Assembly (NCBI RefSeq): GCF_002699985.1 | Contig: NZ_LKBT01000023.1 | Coordinates: forward strand, 343,520-407,519 | Direction of reading: 5' to 3' | Source: Pseudomonas sp. ICMP 561 | GTDB taxonomy: Bacteria > Pseudomonadota > Gammaproteobacteria > Pseudomonadales > Pseudomonadaceae | DNA: 64,000 bases | In this document: positions 34,553 to 42,744 of the stretch, piece by piece | Numbering within the stretch: the first letter of the stretch is position 1 | Layout of the letters: each line of letters begins with the position of its first letter | Made by a program: the position numbers and the translations under genes | Notes under the pieces: generated by a model | Databases searched by the model: none | What the model saw: the letters and a program-made list of their open reading frames with translations, nothing else | Told to the model about the DNA's origin: nothing

Positions 34553-34714
34553 CTGTGGGAGCGAATTCATTCGCGAATGAATTCGCACACATAGACTGCG
34601 CTATTCCGTAGGACCGGCCGGGCGGCGTTCCGCTTTAGCCGGGAGGGCGTCGGGACATTCACTACATATTCCTCGTGAGAAATACCGCTCTCCCGGCTAA
34701 AGCCGGTCCTACGA
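34553..34714. repeat. Palindrome plus GTAGGACCGG hairpin repeat
   Basis: GAGCGAATTCATTCGCGAATGAATTCGC (34558-34585) is a compact palindrome. It is followed by a unit at 34606-34714 whose left arm contains the extra CCGGGCGGCGTTCC segment also seen, on the other arm, in the copy at 26503-26609. The unit lies between the convergent recR and apt genes and may act as a terminator for both. Confidence 0.75.
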
Positions 34715-34750
34715 GATTGCGGCCAACAGAATCCTCCGCAGATTCAAGTC

Positions 34751-35296
34751 TTACTCCGTCACCCCAAAGCTCGTCAGGCAGAACGTTGGAATCTGCAGGT
34801 CCTGAAGGCGCTTTGAACCGCCCAGTTCTGGCAGATCGATGATCGCAGCGGCTTCGTGGATCTTCGCGCCCATGCGGCGGATCAAGTTGGCAGCAGCGAT
34901 AAGCGTTCCGCCAGTGGCGATCAGGTCGTCGAACATCACCACGGAGTCGCCATCGCACAGGCTGTCGGCATGCACTTCTAGAAATGCCTCACCGTATTCA
35001 GTCTGATAACCCTCTGACAGTACGTCAGCAGGCAATTTGCCTTGCTTGCGAAACAGGATCAGCGGCTTGTTCAGCTCATAAGCCACAATCGAACCGATCA
35101 GAAAACCCCGTGCGTCCATCACGCCGATATGGCTGAAGTCAGCCTCTATGTAGCGCTGCACGAAGCTATCCATCACAAGGCGCGTAGCCTTGGGAGACTG
35201 GAACAGCGGGGTGATATCGCGAAAGATGACGCCCGGCTTGGGAAAGTCCACTACCGGGCGAATCAAGGATTTAAAGCTGGCTTCGTCGAAAATCAT
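34751..35296 (-). CDS. apt: Adenine phosphoribosyltransferase
   Basis: The ATG at 35296 gives 181 residues (MIFDEASFKSLIRPVVDFPKPG), the normal size. The purine-salvage enzyme converts adenine and PRPP to AMP. The PRPP-binding signature VVMFDDLIATGGTLIAAANLI and the loop FRDITPLFQ are intact, as is the flexible-loop segment QTEYGEAFLEVHAD. A TTG one codon upstream is open but unlikely. Convergent with recR and downstream of anr, separated by a palindromic element. Confidence 0.95.
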   Translation of the reverse strand: MIFDEASFKSLIRPVVDFPKPGVIFRDITPLFQSPKATRLVMDSFVQRYIEADFSHIGVMDARGFLIGSIVAYELNKPLILFRKQGKLPADVLSEGYQTEYGEAFLEVHADSLCDGDSVVMFDDLIATGGTLIAAANLIRRMGAKIHEAAAIIDLPELGGSKRLQDLQIPTFCLTSFGVTE

Positions 35297-35366
35297 CAAA
35301 TGGGTCCAGGGCTGGAGGTTTGTATCGATGGCCTAGTCTAAAGGCGCCAGCCCTGAATCGCACCCC

Positions 35367-35543
35367 ACAGACTCCGTGAAAACTACTGCAGGCTGGGCAA
35401 CTTCGTTGCTACGCACACAATACTGCGTTAAAAACAGGCGAAAAATGCTCATTTAGAACACTAGAGTCGGGCGCGACCCCGGCCGTTTTTCGCCTGTTTT
35501 TGCCTTGTCTTGTCATCGCTCGCTACGTTTTCACGCAGTCTGT
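35367..35543. repeat. 177-bp imperfect palindromic element between anr and apt
   Basis: The outer ends ACAGACTCCGTGAAAAC (35367-35383) and GTTTTCACGCAGTCTGT (35527-35543) are inverted repeats with one mismatch in 17. Inside lies a perfect 16-bp pair, AAAAACAGGCGAAAAA-type left arm at 35430-35445 and TTTTTCGCCTGTTTTT at 35486-35501. The right end touches the anr stop codon exactly. It looks like a small non-autonomous palindromic insertion or a conserved structured repeat and could terminate anr transcription. Confidence 0.75.
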
Positions 35544-36278
35544 TCAGCTTTCGATAGCCCCGCCTGCCAGTGCGCAGAGCTGGATCGGATCAAGGATTCT
35601 GATCTCTTTGCCCTCAGCTGCAATCAATTCGTTTTGCTGAAAGCGGGTGAACACACGGGAAACGGTTTCCACCGCCAGCCCCAGATGATTACCGATTTCG
35701 TTGCGCGACATGCTCAGGCGGAACTGGTTGGCCGAGAAGCCCCGTGCACGGAAGCGTGCGGACAGGTTGACCAGAAATGTCGCGATGCGTTCGTCCGCGT
35801 TCTTTTTCGACAACAGCAACATCATTTGCTGATCGTCACGGATTTCCCGGCTCATGACCCGCATCAACTGACGACGCAGTTGTGGCAATTGCACGGACAA
35901 TTCGTCCAGACGCTCGAAGGGAATTTCGCAGACCGAGGTGGTTTCCAGCGCCTGGGCCGAAACTGGATAGGCTTCGGCGTCCATGCCCGACATGCCCACC
36001 AGTTCGCTGGGCAAGTGGAAACCGGTCAGTTGTTCTTCGCCACCGTCGCTGATATTGAAGGTTTTCAGTGCGCCGGAGCGTACCGCGTACACCGAGCCGA
36101 ACGTGTCACCCTGACGGAACAGGAACTCGCCTTTTTTCAGCGGTCGGCCGCGTTTGACGATCTGGTCCAGGGCATCCATGTCGTCGAGATTCAAGGAAAG
36201 TGGCAAGCACAGCGGAGCCAGACTGCAATCCTTGCAATGGGCCTGGGTATGAGCGCGTACTTTGACTGGCTCGGGCAT
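35544..36278 (-). CDS. anr: Oxygen-responsive regulator Anr (FNR/CRP family)
   Basis: The start is the ATG at 36278 (a GTG lies one codon upstream), with AAGGA before it; the product has 244 residues. The [4Fe-4S] ligands are present: Cys15, Cys18 and Cys24 in HCKDCSLAPLC, and Cys117 in TTSVCEIPFE. The cyclic-nucleotide-type beta-roll and dimer helix follow, then the recognition helix in MSRNEIGNHLGLAVETVSRVF with the E-SR pattern that reads TTGAT-N4-ATCAA. It activates anaerobic/microaerobic genes, and such sites stand before hemN, ccoG and the second ccoN in this window. Confidence 0.96.
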   Translation of the reverse strand: MPEPVKVRAHTQAHCKDCSLAPLCLPLSLNLDDMDALDQIVKRGRPLKKGEFLFRQGDTFGSVYAVRSGALKTFNISDGGEEQLTGFHLPSELVGMSGMDAEAYPVSAQALETTSVCEIPFERLDELSVQLPQLRRQLMRVMSREIRDDQQMMLLLSKKNADERIATFLVNLSARFRARGFSANQFRLSMSRNEIGNHLGLAVETVSRVFTRFQQNELIAAEGKEIRILDPIQLCALAGGAIES

Positions 36279-36357
36279 CACTTTATTCCTTGTGGTTAAT
36301 CACACATAAGTCATAAGGGTAACTCACCCGGGACTGTTCAGACCAGCGACGAGCCGC

Positions 36358-36371
36358 CGGATGGCTATCAA
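36358..36371. promoter_or_regulatory. Weak Anr-box-like site before anr
   Basis: CGGATGGCTATCAA keeps one perfect half (ATCAA) and a degraded other half, eight of ten consensus bases. It lies about 80-93 bp upstream of the anr start, so autoregulation is possible but weakly supported. Confidence 0.3.
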
Positions 36372-36431
36372 GCTTTGCGTGCATTGGTCGATAGTTCTGG
36401 TTAATCCGCATCCTTGAACAGGTCGCCGCTC

Positions 36432-36908
36432 ATGTGGTCATCCGCGCTTACCGCCATCAGTCGGGCTTTTCTGGCATCCAATGCCGCCGCGCAGAAAACC
36501 GCTGCCGAAAAGGCCGCTCCACAGAGCACGCCGACTGCGCCAGCCTCGCAGAGCGTAGAAGTCAATCTTTCGCCTGCCGGCCTGGCTCGTGCGGCGTTAA
36601 CGGGCTCGGCCAATGCTGATATCAAGCAAAGTGGTTTGCCTGACCCGGTGCAGAAGGCCCTCATTTCGTTGCGTGATACCCAGAAAAGGCTGGCGCAATC
36701 GAATACCGAGTTGCAAAAGACCCTGAACGACAAGTCCTTGAGCCCCGATATGCGCCAGGCCAAAGCGGCTGCACTGCAAACCGTTTCGGCGGTTTATCAG
36801 CGTCAGATCAGTACCTCCGCTGGTGATTTGTCCAACGTCATGAACGCGCTACAGCTGAAGTCGGACGATAAAGCCAAGGCCAGCATGCTGATGCTGGCCA
36901 AGATGTAA
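36432..36908 (+). CDS. Hypothetical Ala/Gln-rich protein, possibly frameshifted at its start
   Basis: The frame from the ATG at 36432 gives 158 residues, largely helical and rich in Ala, Ser and Gln, without a signal peptide. It ends LSNVMNALQLKSDDKAKASMLMLAKM. I do not know its function; a small protein occurs at this place between anr and hemN in other pseudomonads. The first 16 codons in the neighbouring frame, from GTG at 36434, read VVIRAYRHQSGFSGIQ, which looks like a more natural N-terminus, and the present frame takes over from NAAAQKTAAEKAA. A one-base indel near 36482 is therefore possible. The ribosome site before either start is weak. Confidence 0.6.
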   Translation: MWSSALTAISRAFLASNAAAQKTAAEKAAPQSTPTAPASQSVEVNLSPAGLARAALTGSANADIKQSGLPDPVQKALISLRDTQKRLAQSNTELQKTLNDKSLSPDMRQAKAAALQTVSAVYQRQISTSAGDLSNVMNALQLKSDDKAKASMLMLAKM

Positions 36909-36922
36909 GCGAGCGGCCCGTC

Positions 36923-36994
36923 CTGTAGGAGCTGCCGAAGGCTGCGAAAGCGATCCTTCTGACACACCGACATCGCAGCCTTCGGCAGCTACAG
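36923..36994. repeat. GTAGGAGCTGCCGAAGGCTGCGA hairpin repeat, shortened right arm
   Basis: Left arm CTGTAGGAGCTGCCGAAGGC, right arm GCCTTCGGCAGCTACAGG, where three bases (CCT) are missing compared with other copies. It lies between the convergent 36432 gene and hemN. Confidence 0.8.
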
Positions 36995-37005
36995 GTCAGC
37001 GCCGT

Positions 37006-38388
37006 TCATATCACCCGTGAAAAACGCTGGCGATTCTGCTGGGTCAGGTAGGCATCGAACACCATGCACACCGAGCGCACCAGCAATCGGCCCGCGGGCA
37101 GCACCTGAATGCCTGTGGATTTCAGGCTGATCAGCCCGTCGTTGGCCATGCTGCTGAGCTGCGGCCACAAATCGTTGAAACAAGCCCGAAAGTCGATATC
37201 GAACCGGGTTTCGATATCGGCGAAATCCAGACTGAAATGGCAGATCAATTGCTGAATCACCGCTCTGCGCAGGCGATCGTCCTGATTGCAGATCAGGCCA
37301 CGCTTGGTTGCCAACTGGTCACTGGCCAACTGGCTTTGATAGTCAGCCAGGTCGTTGCTGTTCTGGCTGTACAGATCGCCAATCTGGCTGATCGCGGAAA
37401 CCCCTAACCCAACCAGGTCGCAGTGGCCATGTGTGGTGTAGCCCTGGAAGTTGCGTTGCAGGGTCAGTTCTTCCTGCGCAATGGCCAGTTCATCGTCGGG
37501 CAGGGCGAAGTGATCCATGCCGATGTAGCGGTATCCGGCTTTGGTCAATTGCTCGATGGTGTGTTCAAGCATCTGCAGCTTGGCTTCCGGCGGCGGCAGA
37601 TCGTTGCTGTCGATGCGCCGTTGCGGCATGAAGCGCTCGGGCAGGTGCGCGTAATTGAACACTGACAACCGATCGGGTTGCAGGGCAATGATTTCGTCCA
37701 CTGTGCGGGCAAAGCCCTGCGGCGTCTGTTTAGGCAGGCCGTAGATCAGGTCGATGTTGACCGAGCGAAACTGCAAGGTCCGTGCGGCTTCAATGATCGC
37801 TCGCGTTTCTTCCAGACTCTGCAAGCGGTTCACTGCACGTTGAACCTGCGGATCCAGATCCTGTACCCCAAGGCTGACCCGGTTGAAACCCAGCTCCCGC
37901 AGCAGCCCCATGGTCGACCAGTCAGCTTCGCGCGGGTCGATTTCTATGCCGTAGTCGCCGGAGTCATCGTCCAGCAGATTGAAGTGCTGACGCAGATGGC
38001 CCATCAACTGACGCAGTTCGTCATGGCTGAGGAAGGTCGGCGTGCCCCCGCCAAAGTGCAGTTGTTCGACGACCTGACCAGGATCCAGGTGGCTGGCGAT
38101 CATCTGGATTTCATTCTCAAGCCTTTGCAGATAAACCTGGGCGCGACCTCGGTCCTTGGTGATGACTTTGTTGCAGGCACAGTAGTAGCAAATGTTGGCG
38201 CAGAACGGGATATGCACGTAGAGCGACAGGGGACGAATGGCCTTGCGGCTGTCGCGAAGCGCATGCAAGAAGTCGAAAGCGCCGACCTGAGTGTGAAATT
38301 GCACCGCTGTAGGGTAGGAGGTGTAACGCGGGCCCGCCAGATCGTAGCGGCGAATCAGATCAGAATCCCAACGGATGGCGTCGAGCAT
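37006..38388 (-). CDS. hemN: Oxygen-independent coproporphyrinogen III oxidase
   Basis: A 460-residue radical-SAM enzyme that converts coproporphyrinogen III to protoporphyrinogen IX without oxygen. The cluster motif HIPFCANICYYCACNK gives Cys-x3-Cys-x2-Cys with the extra Cys typical of HemN. Also present are the N-terminal RYDLAGPRYTSYPTAVQF, the GGGTPTFLS glycine motif and the HemN C-terminal domain. It supplies haem for the cbb3 oxidases when oxygen is scarce. A perfect Anr box lies 63-76 bp upstream of the start. Confidence 0.97.
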   Translation of the reverse strand: MLDAIRWDSDLIRRYDLAGPRYTSYPTAVQFHTQVGAFDFLHALRDSRKAIRPLSLYVHIPFCANICYYCACNKVITKDRGRAQVYLQRLENEIQMIASHLDPGQVVEQLHFGGGTPTFLSHDELRQLMGHLRQHFNLLDDDSGDYGIEIDPREADWSTMGLLRELGFNRVSLGVQDLDPQVQRAVNRLQSLEETRAIIEAARTLQFRSVNIDLIYGLPKQTPQGFARTVDEIIALQPDRLSVFNYAHLPERFMPQRRIDSNDLPPPEAKLQMLEHTIEQLTKAGYRYIGMDHFALPDDELAIAQEELTLQRNFQGYTTHGHCDLVGLGVSAISQIGDLYSQNSNDLADYQSQLASDQLATKRGLICNQDDRLRRAVIQQLICHFSLDFADIETRFDIDFRACFNDLWPQLSSMANDGLISLKSTGIQVLPAGRLLVRSVCMVFDAYLTQQNRQRFSRVI

Positions 38389-38450
38389 GTTGGCGTTCCC
38401 TGGGTAGGCTGGCAGTGTCGGTCAGTCTAGGGAAGTGCGCGCTCGATCCT

Positions 38451-38464
38451 TTGATATGGATCAA
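38451..38464 (-). promoter_or_regulatory. Anr box of hemN
   Basis: TTGATATGGATCAA matches the Anr/FNR consensus TTGAT-N4-ATCAA exactly. It overlaps the stop codon of the upstream TauE-like gene. With the usual -41.5 placement, transcription would begin near 38416, leaving a leader of about 28 nt. Confidence 0.85.
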
Positions 38465-39144
38465 TGGCCCATCAACCAGTGCTGATGCGGGCCGGGCAGT
38501 GTCCAGAGTCCGAAGGCAATCACCAGCAGGCCACCCGCCATGCGTACGCCACGCTGACGCAAAAACGCGGTCGTGCGCTCCGCCGCAAGGCCGGTGGCCA
38601 GCAGCACCGGGCAAGTGCCGACACCGAAAGCCAGCATCAGCAGGGCGCTGTCGATGGCATTGCCCTGACTCGCCGACCAGAGTAGCGTGCTGTAAACCAG
38701 ACCACACGGCAGCCAGCCCCACAGGGCTCCGAGCAACAGCGCCCGAGGTAGGCTCGACACCGGCAGCAAGCGACTTGCCAGTGGCTGGATATAGCGCCAC
38801 AGCCCGCGGCCCAGGCGTTCGATACGGGTCAGGCCGCTCCACCATCCGGCCAGATACAGGCCCATGGTGATCAACAGCAGTGCGGCGATGACTCGCAAGG
38901 TCGTTGCGCCAGGGCTGTTGGTCACGGCCCAGCCTGCCAGGCCGGTCAGCAGACCTGCGCAGGTGTAACTCAAGATCCGTCCAAGGTTGTAGGCCAGCAG
39001 CAGTCGGAAACGTCGGCTGCGTTGCTCCTTCGGAATCGCCAGCGTCAGCGCACCCATCAACCCGCCGCACATGCCCAGACAGTGGCCGCCACCGAGCAGA
39101 CCGAGGATCAGGGCTGAGATCAGGAGGGGTGCGAGGTCGGTCAT
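38461..39144 (-). CDS. TauE/SafE-like six-helix membrane protein of the cco cluster
   Basis: A 227-residue inner-membrane protein with six hydrophobic segments. The start LLISALILGLLGGGHCLGMCGGLMGAL contains the HCxGMCGG motif of the DsbD/TauE-SafE-like proteins found beside cbb3 maturation genes, suggesting a metal or thiol-related role. A second signature is WGWLPCGLVYSTLLW. It lies between ccoS and hemN, as in other pseudomonads, and is probably connected with copper or cytochrome maturation; the exact function is unknown. Confidence 0.82.
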   Translation of the reverse strand: MTDLAPLLISALILGLLGGGHCLGMCGGLMGALTLAIPKEQRSRRFRLLLAYNLGRILSYTCAGLLTGLAGWAVTNSPGATTLRVIAALLLITMGLYLAGWWSGLTRIERLGRGLWRYIQPLASRLLPVSSLPRALLLGALWGWLPCGLVYSTLLWSASQGNAIDSALLMLAFGVGTCPVLLATGLAAERTTAFLRQRGVRMAGGLLVIAFGLWTLPGPHQHWLMGH

Positions 39145-39155
39145 TTGCGGTCGCT

Positions 39156-39250
39156 TCGTAGGACCGGCTTTAGCCGGGAGGGCTGCTTCCCCGAAGACGC
39201 AAATGCAGTGATTGTACAGGCCCCCTCCCGGCTAAAGCCGGTCCTACGGG
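39156..39250. repeat. GTAGGACCGGCTTTAGCCGG hairpin repeat
   Basis: Arms CGTAGGACCGGCTTTAGCCG and CGGCTAAAGCCGGTCCTACG are complementary over their whole length. It fills the gap between ccoS and the TauE-like gene. Confidence 0.85.
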
Positions 39251-39261
39251 GTGGGTTTAGC

Positions 39262-39465
39262 TCAACCATCAGATTCATCTTTTTTCCTGCCCGCAACCTC
39301 ATCCACCGCCGCTTGATGTTTCGGGTCCTGCTCATCAAAAAGAATGCTGTGGGCGGGGCCTTCCATGTCGTCGTACTGGCCGCTGTCCACTGCCCAGAAG
39401 AAGATGTAAATCGCCACGCCGACCAGCAGCAATGCCGCCGGGATCATGATGTAGAGCGCTGGCAT
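39262..39465 (-). CDS. ccoS: cbb3 oxidase maturation protein CcoS
   Basis: The ATG at 39465, with GGAGG four bases before it, gives 67 residues. One membrane segment (MPALYIMIPAALLLVGVAIYIFFW) is followed by the CcoS signature VDSGQYDDMEGPAHSILFDE. CcoS is needed for inserting cofactors into CcoN. The gene overlaps the 3' end of ccoI by 22 bp, so the two are co-translated. Confidence 0.93.
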   Translation of the reverse strand: MPALYIMIPAALLLVGVAIYIFFWAVDSGQYDDMEGPAHSILFDEQDPKHQAAVDEVAGRKKDESDG

Positions 39466-41906
39466 AAAGCCTCCGGGGAGCACTGCCGATTATCGTCTGT
39501 GATGGGCGGCGCGCGAGTCAGGCGCAGGGCGTTGAGTACCACCGTCAATGAGCTGATGGACATGCCCACCGCAGCCCATATTGGTGTAATCCAGCCCAGC
39601 GCCGCGAACGGCAGCATGAGGCCATTGTACAGTCCGGCCCAGAGCAGGTTTTCGATGATTACCCGTCGAGTCCGACGCGCCAGAGCAAAGGCCTGAACCA
39701 GCGCCTGCAAGCGATTGGACAACAACACCGCATCGGCGCTGGTTTTCGCCAGGTCTGTGGCCGAGCCCATGGCGACACTGATATCGGCAGCCGCCAGTAC
39801 CGGCACGTCATTCACGCCGTCGCCAAGCATCAAAACCTTGCGACCCTGACGATGCAACGCTTGCAGCACCGCCAGCTTGTCGTCAGGGCGCAGGCTGCCA
39901 CGGGCCTCGTCGATGCCCAGTTCGGCGGCGACCTGGGCAACCATTGGCGAACTGTCACCGGACAGCAGCAGAGTTTTCCAGCCGCGCGTTTTGCAGGCTT
40001 GCAGCAGTTCGTGGGCGTTTTCACGCAGACGATCATCAAGAATGAACCAGGCCAGCGGCCCATTGCGGTCGCCCAGTAACAGATGTTGCCCGGAGTGCGT
40101 CGGTGCGGGGGGAAGATCGCTGGCGCTCAAGGCGCAGACAAAAGCCGGTTGCCCGATCCGCAACATCTGACCGTTGACGATGCCCTCAAGGCCCAGCCCG
40201 GTTCGGTTGAAGACTTCCCCGGCTGCAATGGGGGCGCGGCCGAACGCTTTTGCGATGGGATGCTCCGAGCGGTTTTCCAGCGCGGCGGCAAGGCTCAGGC
40301 ACGCGTCGGCGTCCAGCTCACCCAGCGGCTGGATGCTGCGCAGCGCCAGTTTTCCTTCGGTCAGGGTGCCGGTCTTGTCGAAAATCACCGTGTCGATCTG
40401 GTTGAGTCCCTCAAGGACGTGGCCGCGGGTTAGCAACAGACCGAATTTGTGCAGCGTGCCGGTGGCGGCGGTGAGCGCTGTCGGGGTCGCGAGGGAGAGG
40501 GCGCATGGGCAAGTGGCGACCAGCATCGCGAGAATGATCCAGAATGCTCGCGATGAATCGATCTGCCACCAGACGACGCCGATAACCGCTGCTGCAACCA
40601 GTGAAAGCAACAGAAACCACTGCGCCGCCCGATCAGCGATTTCCGCCAGTCGGGGTTTTTCTGTCTGTGCCCGGTCGAGCAGGCGAACAATGGCTGACAA
40701 GCGCGTCTCGTGGCCCAGCGCCAGGACTTCCACTGTGAGCACGCTTTCAACGTTCAAGGTGCCCGCCGTGACTGCGTCGCCGGAACTTCGCGGCTGGGGC
40801 AGGTATTCGCCGGTCAGCAGCGATTCATCAATACTTGAGCGGCCTTCGATGATTTTGCCGTCGGCAGGCAGCACGGTGCCGGGCTGCACCAGCACCTGAT
40901 CACCCAGGCGCAGTTCGCTGAGCAGAATCCGTTCAGACTGTCCCTGTTGATCGAGGCGCAGGCACGACGCGGGTAGCAGATTGACCAGTTGTGCAGTGGC
41001 CGCCGCAGTGCGTTCCCGGGCGCGGCGTTCCAGATAGCGCCCGGCCAGCAGGAACAGGGCGAACATGCCCACGGCGTCGAAATACAGCTCGCCGTTGCCG
41101 GTGATGGCGGTCCAGATGCCCGCGACGTAAGCCCCGCCAATCGCCAGGGATACGGAAACGTCCATGGTCAGGTGGCGGGTGCGCAGGTCGCGCACAGCAC
41201 CACGAAAGAATGGCGCGCAACTGTAGAAGACGATGGGCGTCGTCAGAAACATTGCGACCCAGCGCAGGATGGTGTGCATGTCCGGGCTGAGGTCGATGTT
41301 GAATTCCGGCCATGTGGCCATGGTTGCCATCATCGCCTGGAACCACAGCAAACCGGCCACGCCGAGCTGTCGCAGCGCCAGGCGGTTTTTTTCAGCGAGT
41401 TTTACTGTGGCCCGGTCGGCCTCATAAGGGTGGGCAACGTAGCCAATGCTGCGTAATTGGCCGAGCAGCTCACTCAAGGGCATCTGGCTGTCTGACCAAC
41501 TGACATGCAGTCGATGGCTGGACAGGTTCAGGCGTGCTTCAGTCACCGCAGGCAGTGCCCGCAAGTGACGCTCGATGAGCCAGCCACAGGCCGCGCAACT
41601 GATGCCTTCCATCAGCAGCGTCGTTTCTGCGAGTTCGCCCTGATGCCGAACAAACGGAGCCTGCACATCGGCGCGGTCGTACAGCGCCAGTTCATCCGGC
41701 AATTGCAGGGGCAGGGTGTCAGGGTTGGCCGACGCCTTGTCGCGATGGCTGTAATAACTTTCCAGCCCGCCAGCGACGATAGACTCAGCCACGGCCTGAC
41801 ACCCCGGACAGCACATCGCCCGGGTTTCTCCGAGCACGACGGCGGTAAAGCGACTGCCCGTCGGGACGGGCAGGGCGCAGTGGTAGCAGGGGGTGGGTGT
41901 GGTCAT
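39444..41906 (-). CDS. ccoI: Copper-exporting P-type ATPase CcoI/FixI
   Basis: The ATG at 41906 gives 820 residues. An N-terminal four-Cys segment (CYHCALPV ... CCPGCQAVAE) precedes a heavy-metal-associated domain with GISCAACGWLIE. The P1B core has the membrane ATCPCALSLATP copper motif, the phosphorylation loop FDKTGTLTEGK, the TGEYLP actuator motif and the hinge LGDGVNDVPVLAAAD. CcoI delivers copper for the binuclear centre of cbb3 oxidase rather than for tolerance. It ends inside ccoS and begins after a repeat-filled gap behind ccoH. Confidence 0.95.
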   Translation of the reverse strand: MTTPTPCYHCALPVPTGSRFTAVVLGETRAMCCPGCQAVAESIVAGGLESYYSHRDKASANPDTLPLQLPDELALYDRADVQAPFVRHQGELAETTLLMEGISCAACGWLIERHLRALPAVTEARLNLSSHRLHVSWSDSQMPLSELLGQLRSIGYVAHPYEADRATVKLAEKNRLALRQLGVAGLLWFQAMMATMATWPEFNIDLSPDMHTILRWVAMFLTTPIVFYSCAPFFRGAVRDLRTRHLTMDVSVSLAIGGAYVAGIWTAITGNGELYFDAVGMFALFLLAGRYLERRARERTAAATAQLVNLLPASCLRLDQQGQSERILLSELRLGDQVLVQPGTVLPADGKIIEGRSSIDESLLTGEYLPQPRSSGDAVTAGTLNVESVLTVEVLALGHETRLSAIVRLLDRAQTEKPRLAEIADRAAQWFLLLSLVAAAVIGVVWWQIDSSRAFWIILAMLVATCPCALSLATPTALTAATGTLHKFGLLLTRGHVLEGLNQIDTVIFDKTGTLTEGKLALRSIQPLGELDADACLSLAAALENRSEHPIAKAFGRAPIAAGEVFNRTGLGLEGIVNGQMLRIGQPAFVCALSASDLPPAPTHSGQHLLLGDRNGPLAWFILDDRLRENAHELLQACKTRGWKTLLLSGDSSPMVAQVAAELGIDEARGSLRPDDKLAVLQALHRQGRKVLMLGDGVNDVPVLAAADISVAMGSATDLAKTSADAVLLSNRLQALVQAFALARRTRRVIIENLLWAGLYNGLMLPFAALGWITPIWAAVGMSISSLTVVLNALRLTRAPPITDDNRQCSPEALCQRSTS

Positions 41907-41931
41907 GGTCTTTGGGTCGCAGCAGAACAAC

Positions 41932-42119
41932 GGTAGGAGCCAACTTGTTGGCGAGAGGGCATGACGCGGTTATTCAGGCACACCGCCTCGCGAACAAGCT
42001 CGCCCTCATCAAACAACAGCAAAATACTGGATTGGAATGCATTTTCTGTAGGAGCTGCCGAAGGCTGCGATGCATTTCTCCTGATACACCGCGATCGCAG
42101 CCTTCGGCAGTTCCTACGG
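41932..42119. repeat. Two hairpin repeats between ccoH and ccoI
   Basis: 41932-42006 has arms GTAGGAGCCAACTTGTTGGCGAG and CTCGCGAACAAGCTCGC without the final CCTAC. 42046-42119 is a GTAGGAGCTGCCGAAGGCTGCGA hairpin with the same flanks as the copies at 23479 and 48263 (CATCAAACAACA before, TTCTGTGTTTGCTGCGCGAC after). Confidence 0.8.
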
Positions 42120-42192
42120 GTTCTGTGTTTGCTGCGCGACAGCGCGGTGCCATGGACGCCGGGGCAGTTCCCGCCGCAATTGTGCGTTGCGC

Positions 42193-42732
42193 TCACTTAC
42201 TCAAATCTTCCGCACCCTGAATCGCTTCATCGCCCAGTGCAAGGTCTTTGTCCTGGCTGATCTGTTCTTCTTCGAACAGGCGCCAGGTCTGACCGTTTTC
42301 AACACCCAGCAACTCGACAAACCGACGGCCCTCGATTTTATCGGTCAATTGCCCGATGTAGCGGTCAGGTTCGGAGCTGCTCTGCATCAAAACCATTTTC
42401 CGGTCTTTTTGCGGCTGGGTCGGGGAAATCAGGTTCAGTTCCAGGGTATGCGGCCTGCTGTTGCCTGTCAGGCGCACGTCTGCTTCGCCTGTCAGTTCAT
42501 CCAGATGAACACTGGCCCGCAGCATGAGCGTCTGGGCCAGCAGTTCGCGGTCCAGTGAACGGTTGATGCCTTTGCCCGCTTCGTAATAATTGTCGTTGAC
42601 CAGATTGTCAGGGTTATTCACTGCGATGGTCACCATGGTCAGAGACAGCGTCACCGAGCAGGTCAGAATGCCAATCAGGATCCAGGGCCAGATGTGCTTG
42701 TACCAAGGGCTTTGCGCAGTTGCGACGGACAT
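42193..42732 (-). CDS. ccoH: cbb3 oxidase accessory protein CcoH/FixH
   Basis: A 179-residue protein with one N-terminal membrane segment (WYKHIWPWILIGILTCSVTLSLTMVTIAV) and a periplasmic domain starting NPDNLVNDNYYEAGKGIN, the diagnostic FixH motif. It stabilises assembly of the cbb3 complex. It lies 12 bp after ccoG in the same direction. Confidence 0.95.
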   Translation of the reverse strand: MSVATAQSPWYKHIWPWILIGILTCSVTLSLTMVTIAVNNPDNLVNDNYYEAGKGINRSLDRELLAQTLMLRASVHLDELTGEADVRLTGNSRPHTLELNLISPTQPQKDRKMVLMQSSSEPDRYIGQLTDKIEGRRFVELLGVENGQTWRLFEEEQISQDKDLALGDEAIQGAEDLSK

Positions 42733-42744
42733 GGGCAGCTCTCT

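Noticed and set aside
35505..36299. 264-residue open frame opposite anr
   Set aside because: Mirror of anr with no ribosome site or recognisable motif.
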